A stretch of 64,000 bases of DNA from Sweltsa coloradensis (lineage: Eukaryota; Arthropoda; Insecta; Plecoptera; Chloroperlidae), in the NCBI GenBank assembly GCA_024449915.1, contig JAMZAV010001468.1, positions 1 to 64,000 of the forward strand, written 5' to 3'. The notes beneath the pieces were generated by a model. The model saw nothing but the letters and a program-made list of their open reading frames with translations. It did no database searches and was not told where the DNA came from. This document shows, piece after piece, positions 57,471 to 64,000 of the stretch (position 1 is the first letter of the stretch; each line of letters begins with the position of its first letter). The position numbers and the translations under genes are program-made.

Positions 57471-58418
57471 AATCGTGCGAATAAAAAGATTTTTAAAAAA
57501 ACATTGCAGATTCTCCCAGTGTAGTGTAGCCTAATGGTTGTCTTCGCTTCGCTCAAATTTGATCGCTACGCAAAACGTACTGCAAATAAGAATTTGAATA
57601 TAATAAAATATCTCTCTGGTTTTCTATATATAATTATATTTATAATATGCCATTTGAGTGCGGGATTGCTGTCCGAAGGGCAGCCTGTACGGTGGTAAAA
57701 GGGTATCTATTTGGTAGACAACTGGCAGTATAAAACTATGTGTGGGCAAAATACGTAAGAGAAATGTTAGTGCCGGATCGGTAACAATCTGTTGCCGGTT
57801 ATTAATGAAAGAGTACAATGCAACGCAAGGGGAAACGCAGATAACGGAACGGTGACGAGACGGCAATCATAAAAACACCATAACCGGCACACGGCAGTAA
57901 ACTGGCATTAGTGGTAACAAACCGGCACCGATTAGTTACAAAAGCTCATTTTTGTGTTTGCTGGGTAGCAGAGCCAGCCAGACAATTTCTTTAACGAAAA
58001 AGTAATTACATGTATATATAGGGCAGATAGCCTACATATTATGTGACATAGGGTAGTCACATACTCTAAGTTGCTAAGTTTAACCCCAAAATTTTCAACC
58101 AACCTACCTTTATTGATGGATTTCCCTCCTAATGTTATTGTGTGGCTGTCATCAATCTGTCAGCCAGCCAGCTGTGGTCTTCTTTTTCTTCTTTCACTTA
58201 TGCTTTTGCAATGAAACAGCTACATCCTATAAATTTCAGAAACAATACCAGCAACTTAAAAACCAAGTTAAAAAATAATCTATACAAAACACAATCATGT
58301 TCTGGAATATTTTAAGCAAAATTTTCAATTTTTCCCAAATTTCCGTTTTTTTCGGAAAAAACAGGAAAAATTGAGGTTTTTTTCCTCGCAAAAAATAAAA
58401 TGGAAAACTTGCATCACT

Positions 58419-58490
58419 AACGCAACGGAGGAGAGACTGGATTGTCTAGATAAATAGAAAAGAAATCACGCACGGGAAAGTGTGATTTAA
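58419..58490 (+). pseudogene. THAP-type exon, right part
   Basis: After the second AACGCAAC copy the frame continues RRRDWI, then one TAG stop, then INRKEITHGK. It matches the expected continuation of the exon at 35300-35425 (Ls-x-x-RR-x-x-W pattern). The stop and the missing ATG on the left show that the gene is dead apart from the insertion. Confidence 0.6.
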
Positions 58491-58880
58491 TGTAGGCCTA
58501 TGTACCGGTTGCATTGTTCATCTCCACTTTAGTACCCAATCTTTTAGGCCCTACTTGTGTAAATAATTTTAGATAGGCCTACTGCCTAAGCCTACCATGC
58601 TTTCACAAACTTATAATAAAAGGTTGTCATATTTAATAAATCTGGTTATTAAATTTGTTTTATGTTGTGATCCCTACTAATAGCCTACTCCTACTCCTGT
58701 AAATATAGAGCTCTATGCCCACTCCATTTTGAAATAGACTGTCCAGAAGATATTATGTGTTTGGGTAATAATAGCCCTAAATATTCTGGCTTTAGCTGTG
58801 AGGGCCTAGGCCTTCTCTGAAATTTATAACTTGCCTAGCCTAGGCCAAAGATTACACAGGTGGGGTTACAAAAATTACCA

Positions 58881-59140
58881 CTGTGTAATCTATGTCTAGG
58901 CCATAGCCCTGTGCTAGAAGGCTGGATAGGCCTGGCCCTATTCATCAACTGTTGAATATTTATTGACATTTACTAGTGTAGGGTAGGCCCTATCCTAAAA
59001 TGTAACAGGGCACTGTGTAATCTATGTCTAGGCCTAAGCCATGCTTGAAGGCTGAATAGGCCTGGCGCAATTCATCATTACTGTTGAATATTTATTGACG
59101 TTTACTAGTGTAGGGTAGCCCTAGGTCCTAGGCCCTATCC
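58881..59140. repeat. Two-copy tandem duplication, period about 130 bp
   Basis: CACTGTGTAATCTATGTCTA starts both copies (58881 and 59011). Both contain GAATATTTATTGAC and TTTACTAGTGTAGGGTAG. Confidence 0.85.
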
Positions 59141-59240
59141 TTAAATGAAACATAGGGATACACAAAGCCTAGGCCTACACATAAAGGCCTAGGGCTACCC
59201 TAGCACCAGGGACAAATTGAGACGCTGAATCTAAAATATG

Positions 59241-59554
59241 TGGTTAGGGTAGGGCCTAGGTCTAGACCTAGGCCTACTTATTTTGCCAAGAAGAACCACT
59301 TTCTCTGTTGTTAAACATTTGGTGTTGATACAAGAATCGACCCATCCACTTTTAAAGAAGTTGTGAGCTTCCAAAGATTTGTATGCCTTCATTTGGTCCT
59401 TTGAAACACTGTTTGTTGACAACACCAAATAGTTGACGATGTCAACGTACGTTACACTCGGCAACAAGGAAACTTCCCGAGAATAATCGCTCTCGCAGAG
59501 GTTGTAGGGGTCAAGGCCATCACATAGAACAATTTTACTTTTGTATCTCGCCAA
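59241..59554 (-). CDS. N-terminal exon of a SWIM/YqaJ-type TE-associated gene
   Basis: The frame reads YKSKIVLCDGLDPYNL, then SLLPSVTYVDIVNYLVLSTN, MKAYKSLEAHNFFKSGWV and VVLLGK, ending at a possible donor ATAA|GTAGGC. The A-Y-K-S-L-x-x-x-N-x-F-x-x-G-W-V block is typical of the start of animal SWIM-zinc-finger/YqaJ proteins. It has the same strand as the YqaJ-like exon at 34.7-35.1 kb. Without the hAT insertion the two would be about 4.4 kb apart. A SWIM exon between them was not found. Confidence 0.55.
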
Positions 59555-59800
59555 GTCTTGACCAACTTATTTCTTTTTGTAGTCGGCAAATATCACTTTT
59601 TATGAAAATTTTGCCTTGGTTTTGCCATGGTTAGATGCGCCCGGTACGCCCACCAGTCACCGGCTGTATCGCAAAGATGGCTGCCGCTGACTAGTCACGT
59701 GATAGTTGTGACGTACGTGCAACCTATGAATAGGCCTACCATTGGCCCTACTCCAACAGCTAGGCTAGGCAACAAATAACAAAATAAATTTCGACTTACA

Positions 59801-59965
59801 GTAGTATGCCAGCACCAGTACTTCGTACACATCCCAGCCATCTTGGGGATCAATGCATTCTAAAATTAATTTGAGCAGATTGATGCAACCTTTCATGTAG
59901 GCCTTGCTTGGCCAAGTGCAAATAACCGTGCGATCTCGCCGTGAAATGCATTTCAAGGCACAATT
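59801..59965 (-). CDS. Possible short exon, unrecognised
   Basis: The minus strand reads CALKCISRRDRTVICTWPSK, then CINLLKLILECIDPQDGWDV, up to a good donor (TACTG|TAAGTC region, GTAAGT at 59794-59799). It is upstream of the YqaJ-type N-terminal exon. No domain is recognised; coding status rests on the open frame and donor only. Confidence 0.2.
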
Positions 59966-60627
59966 TCGACTTCAGCGCTTGACAGGAAGCGCTCCACCGC
60001 AAAATTTCTATAGTCTGTCTCTGTCATGTCCAGTTTGACAGCCTGTTTTACAATAATGACTTCTTTGTGCGTATATCGGATAAACTGACTGTCATACTGA
60101 TTAATAAACGTTTATAGTGCATCAGCACACTTATGCAATCCAACAACTATCTACTCTGTACTGTTCAACTTGATATTTTCTCTCAATGCTTTTATATAGT
60201 GGACTTAGGACCTTCTGGCCTGAAGCCAAGTTACCCCCCTATCTGGACCAGACTAGTTTTGTAGTTACTGCGACACATCACTGTACCAAGAACTGCGTTT
60301 AGATTGGGTTTTTAAGTTGATGTTTGCCCAAGCACACTAATGTGTCTCGCCGACATGGCATTTTGGAAGTACACCTCGCGACATCCCTAGCTAAATTCGA
60401 GACGGATGGCGGGGTTGTGATTTCGGCTCCTTTCACCTGTCACTGTGAAGACCAATTATCTCCTCGTACACAGTACGCCTGACTGCCTATTCCCTCGCCG
60501 AACAAGCTTCTCTTAGCTTCCACAACCTTGAAGGCATCCACACACCTGTAGTTCGGTCTCTTGCCCCATATTCTCATTGGTGATTGATTGTTATTAATCA
60601 GTATTAATATTCAATCAATCGGTTGAA
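59966..60627. other. No gene seen
   Basis: Non-coding, no clear repeat. Confidence 0.45.
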
Positions 60628-60780
60628 ATGCAGATGAGTTATCACTAAGTTGATATGGAAATGAGCTATCCTCTAATACGTTAGTATGCAGATGAGCTAT
60701 CCCTAAGTTGATATGGAAATGAGCTATCCTCTAATACGTTAGTATGCAGATGAGCTATCCCTAAGTTGATATGGAAATGA
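60628..60780. repeat. 58-bp tandem repeat, about 2.6 copies
   Basis: The unit is ATGCAGATGAGCTATCCCTA + AGTTGATATGG + AAATGAGCTATCCTCTAATA + CGTTAGT. Each unit is itself two diverged halves of 29 bases sharing ATGAGCTATCC. Confidence 0.9.
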
Positions 60781-61099
60781 TTTTATATACACGAATTTAT
60801 CGATCTGGAGTCGGTAGGCAGCTCCAACCCTGACAGTTGTTGTTGTTGTTGTGTTTGTTATTTTTGGAAAAATGGGGATTATCAATATGAATTTATTCAA
60901 TTTAATTATTATAACGCAACCCTACTTAATATATTCTAATATATATTGTAACAATTAAACATAATTTTCAAAAGCAACCACAAGTGGCTATAACAATAAC
61001 AATAATAATAACAATAATTTACTCTGAAATGCGTTCTAACCAATTGTATTAGCCAAGATCATAGCGAGATGCGACACGTTATAGACTAGAAGATGGAAA

Positions 61100-61960
61100 T
61101 AAAAAAATGGATTCCGCTAAACATTTTGAGTACAATATGGAGACATACATAAAAAGACGCGTCTGGACGTCAGGAACAAGAATAATGACGTTTCCGTCGT
61201 CGCAAATCGTGCGGGTAGCGTGGGCGAGGTCAAAGGTCACGCGCGGTTTACTCATCTATTTTCATAGTATCACGTGCGAATTACGCCAAATTTTCTTCGC
61301 ACGATACAAAGATGGGTATTAAAAGACGTGTTTTGACACCAGGAACAAGAATAATTACGCTTCCAAAGTAAAAAGTCATGTAGTTGGCGGTGGGCGGAGG
61401 TCAAAGGTCACGCGCGTTGCGTTTCACTATTTTGTTAATATCACGTGTGAAGTGTGAACTACACTAAATATTATAAGCACAATATGGAGATGGGTATCAA
61501 AAGACGCGTCTTGACACCAAAAACAATAATAGTGATATTGCCGACGCATAACGCCGTGTGGATGGTGGTGGGCGGAGGTCAAAGGTCAGCGAGTTACACA
61601 CTCCACTATTTTGCTAAGGTATCTATAAATATTTATGAGATTTATGCTTAATATTTTAAGTACGATATGGAGACATTATATCAATTAATGACGCGTCTTG
61701 AAATCAGGGACAAGAATAGTGACGTTTTCATAGTCTCAGATCATGCGGGTAGCGGTGGGTGAGGTCAAAGGTCACGCGCGGTGTATTATTTTATCTGTGA
61801 ACTACACTAAATATTTTAAGCACAATTTAGAGACAGATATATCAAAAAACGCGTCTTGACACGAGGAACAAGAATAGTGACGTTTATGACACATAATGTA
61901 ATGTGGGTAGCAGTGGGTAGACGTCTAAACGTTACGTGTGTTCTCAGATATTATTGTACT
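61100..61960 (+). repeat. Tandem array of ~175-bp units with DR1 sites (left arm)
   Basis: Five units share AGACGCGTCTTGACACCAGG, AACAAGAATAGTGACGTT and GGTGGGCGAGGTCAAAGGTC. Anchors lie at 61228, 61399, 61577, 61763 and about 61920. The first four contain the perfect word AGGTCAAAGGTCA, a direct repeat of AGGTCA with one base spacing (a DR1 element). The fifth is diverged. Inverted copies lie at 63735-64000. Confidence 0.85.
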
Positions 61961-62479
61961 AATATGTATCTTTTAAATGATACCTTCCATTTCATGTATA
62001 CACATAAATTTCTGTCAGTTCATTTGATGATTTGCGTATACATTCTCCTCGTTTTCACTAGTGCAACTTTATTTAACTACAATATCACCGGCAACAAATC
62101 CTCTGTGGTCTTCAGGATACAGTGCTTCATTTAAGCATATTCATGTCAGCTAGAAAAACCTATCCCCATCGACATAAATAAAATGGTCATAAGCAAAGAA
62201 ACAAGGGAGCATCTCTGCAAAGGACGATAGATATTGTTGCCAATTTTCTTGCCTCATTGCTCTCGTAAAGCGGATCATTATCGACACCATTTTCACATAC
62301 AACCTCCAGAACTGATATAGGGTAAATCATTGTCTTTTCACTGACATTTACTTCGCTATATGTATCTTGGTTAAATCTCGACCGACCATGAAAGTCTTTC
62401 TAGAGTTTATATTCATGTCAGTATATCCACTCCATATCACAAGAGTTGGCCTGGGCTGTAAGTTCGCGCAGGTGAGATT

Positions 62480-63540
62480 TCGAAATCTTCTTCACAATAA
62501 TAATTTGAAGAGAAGGTGGAGCGATTCTGGAACTACAGCTTCGCTGTGAACTGTATCCATTCCTCCAACGAAGTTGTGGCCTGGAGTATTTTTAAGATCG
62601 TCCCGTATCTTCATTGCAAGTCTGTGCATCGATTTATGTAAGTCAAGATTATGGTCTTCATTAGGTATGGAAGGCCAAAGAGCGTCATCATTCTGCTTTG
62701 CAATTTCTTCAGCTACGTGACAAGTTGCAGCTCCACAAGGAAATAACAATATCGACTAATTTTTCTAACAATGGTACACAAATTCCACCATATTACCAAG
62801 TGTTTCTTCTATTTTATGCTTGAAGCGATTACTTCCGTATTTACAAGGCTCAATGTTAACTTTACTAAATATTACTGCCTAACGACGCCATACAGAATTG
62901 AGAGTATACACTTCCACCCATGCAAACCCTTCATTGTCCTCCTTTGAATCAACATCAAGATTATTTGAGCGAAGCAATCTAAAGTAGCATATAAGACGAT
63001 ATTCACCTTCTTGTGCTATAAGATCAGTGATACCAGAAAGACGTGTGCGCATAATGCCATCTGTAATTGCATACAGAAGTACGCGGCTAGATGTGTTCAT
63101 GGTTTCTATTTTCTCAGAGGTAGATTCCGTGTCTCTTCCTTTCGACAAAACATGCAAGCCTTCCAAATAATGTTATTATTTAGGACGGTAGTGGAAAACC
63201 TAGTGGTTATTACTTTCTTTATGCATACGTAATTTTTGTTACCTCCCTAGTTTGTCAAATTTGACTTGCAGGCGCTTGATGTGTCGAGTATTTGTGAATG
63301 TTGAATAGCATTTCTTGTGCCATGAAATGGCATTGCAGCCGTTAACATCCTCAAATTTGATTGATTTTATCCACAAGCTTGTTATTACGTTCGATTCGCG
63401 GCATTCTATTTATAACCTTCATCTGCCCCTGTCCGAAGTGCGTAATGCCGTATTCGGAACCAGTTCTCAGCTGTTCTTTTCTACCCTCGTCTTTTTGGCA
63501 GAGTATACATAGTTCAAATTTAATCTCGACTAATAATTTC
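62480..63540 (-). pseudogene. Frameshifted TE-associated Cys/His protein gene
   Basis: Minus-strand blocks in order: CILCQKDEGRKEQLRTG (63520), ISWHKKCYSTFTNTRHIKRL in another frame up to a donor AG|GTAACA near 63240, WKACMFCRKEETRN (63150), and SSRVLLYAITDGIMRTRLSG with DLIAQEGEYRLICYFRLL. Further down is LHKSMHRLAMKIRDDL..AVVPESLHLLFKLLL (62700-62492). CxxC/W-H-x-x-C-Y and Y-H-x-x-C blocks in this order occur in large uncharacterised cnidarian/echinoderm TE proteins. Here one expected His is Arg (YRLIC), and at least two frameshifts occur. No function assigned. Confidence 0.5.
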
Positions 63541-63734
63541 GTATCTTTGAGAGCCCCGGATCCTAATATAAGTTTTCGTCTCCATGGCGCAAACAATCCT
63601 ATATAAACAATTAAGAAGTATTTCAATCTTGTAACTACAATACTAATAATACCACAATAGTGTAAATAGCCGTGAAAACTAGATGTCTGTAACAGGAGTA
63701 GTTACGAAGATAAAGATAATAGCAAATTGGTGAA

Positions 63735-64000
63735 GTGCACCATGCGTGACCTTTGACCTCCACCCAGTGTACCCGTATAATATACCGTTGTGGAATCGTC
63801 GCTTATCTTGTTCCTAGTGTCAATACGCGTCATTTGATACCCATCTTCGTATCACTCTTACACTATTTAGCGTAATTATCATACACAGTGATAGATTTAT
63901 TAGCAAAATAGAGGAATGCAGCGCGCGTGATCTTTGACCTCGCCCACCACTACCCGCATGTGACTGCGGAAACGTCACTATTCTTGTTCCTCGTGTCAAG
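63735..64000 (-). repeat. Inverted copies of the DR1 array (right arm, runs off the window)
   Basis: GTGACCTTTGACCTCC (63747) and GTGATCTTTGACCTCG (63928) are reverse-orientation copies of the 61-kb units. Each is followed by the inverse of AACAAGAATAGTGACG and by AATACGCGTC-type words. The spacing is 181 bases. The first contains a perfect inverted AGGTCAAAGGTCA; the second has one mismatch. Confidence 0.85.

Larger units (their letters stand above)
39091..57965 (-). mobile_element. 18.9-kb CACTA-like (CMC) element nested in the hAT
   Basis: GCTACCCAGCAAACACAAA at 39087-39105 is perfectly inverted at 57951-57969. If the target duplication is TA, the element runs 39091-57965. Both subterminal regions contain AACAAACCGGCA-like repeats. 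Its interior holds a tnp2/DUF4218-type transposase gene and a DUF4806-type gene, both on the minus strand. I infer that these belong to the pair of ends; no other ends were found that bracket them. Part of its length comes from later MITE and LINE insertions. Confidence 0.6.
35426..58418 (-). mobile_element. hAT transposon with 8-bp target duplication, enlarged by nested insertion
   Basis: AACGCAAC occurs at 35418-35425 and 58419-58426. The enclosed ends are TAGTGATGCAA and TTGCATCACT. Both subterminal regions carry GGAAAAAACAGGAAA. The reading frame of the interrupted THAP exon (..ELSTQ then RRRDW..) is restored across the two copies. A complete hAT transposase gene lies near the left end. 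Subtracting the 18.9-kb inner element (39091-57965) leaves about 4.1 kb, a usual autonomous hAT size. All three lines of evidence agree. Confidence 0.85.

Overview
This is a eukaryotic, animal-type window. It has spliced genes with GT/AG introns, several classes of LINE, piggyBac, hAT and CACTA-like DNA transposons, a Penelope-like element, MITEs and tRNA-like SINEs. The palindromic word TAGGCCTA and its overlaps are extremely common. Together with the transposon families this suggests an invertebrate deuterostome, perhaps an echinoderm; that is an impression, not a demonstration. No bacterial feature (operon, Shine-Dalgarno site, CRISPR) is present. I see no clear single-copy host gene: nearly every coding stretch is a transposable element (TE) or belongs to a gene family that usually travels with TEs.

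0-18 kb: the last two exons of a BEN-domain gene (minus), a hAT MITE, a decayed Penelope-like GIY-YIG gene followed by a hammerhead-like motif, a Jockey-type gag fragment, a piggyBac pseudogene, a 5'-truncated LINE whose RT/RNase H frame is still open (8.3-10.2 kb), a CACTA-like transposase fragment with two in-frame stops, and a decayed minus-strand LINE (14.4-16.6 kb). A GC-rich minisatellite ORF at 17-18.4 kb is split by a LINE with a 10-bp target duplication.

18-35 kb: a DNA transposon with long terminal inverted repeats (TIRs) carries a two-exon DUF7869-like gene. Next come candidate exons of a coiled-coil/BEN-like gene with an 8-kb intron, several foldback and tRNA-like elements, and an iteron-bearing MITE at 30 kb. 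A minus-strand gene encoding YqaJ-like, C48-protease-like and PHD segments ends at 32.5 kb.

35-58 kb is one nested structure. A THAP-type exon is interrupted by a hAT element (35426-58418, 8-bp target duplication AACGCAAC). The hAT carries an open two-exon BED/hAT transposase gene and was itself interrupted by an 18.9-kb element with TIRs GCTACCCAGCAAACACAAA (39091-57965). That element holds a tnp2/DUF4218-type transposase gene and a five-exon DUF4806-type gene, both on the minus strand. The transposase gene is split by a LINE with target duplication AAGGTT, and MITEs, tandem repeats and a LINE tail sit in the flanks and introns. Removing the inner element leaves a hAT of about 4.1 kb, a normal autonomous size.

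58-64 kb: the N-terminal exon of the YqaJ-type gene family, small tandem repeats, and a foldback structure. Inverted arrays of ~175-bp units, most carrying AGGTCAAAGGTCA (a DR1 nuclear-receptor site), flank a frameshifted pseudogene and run off the window end.
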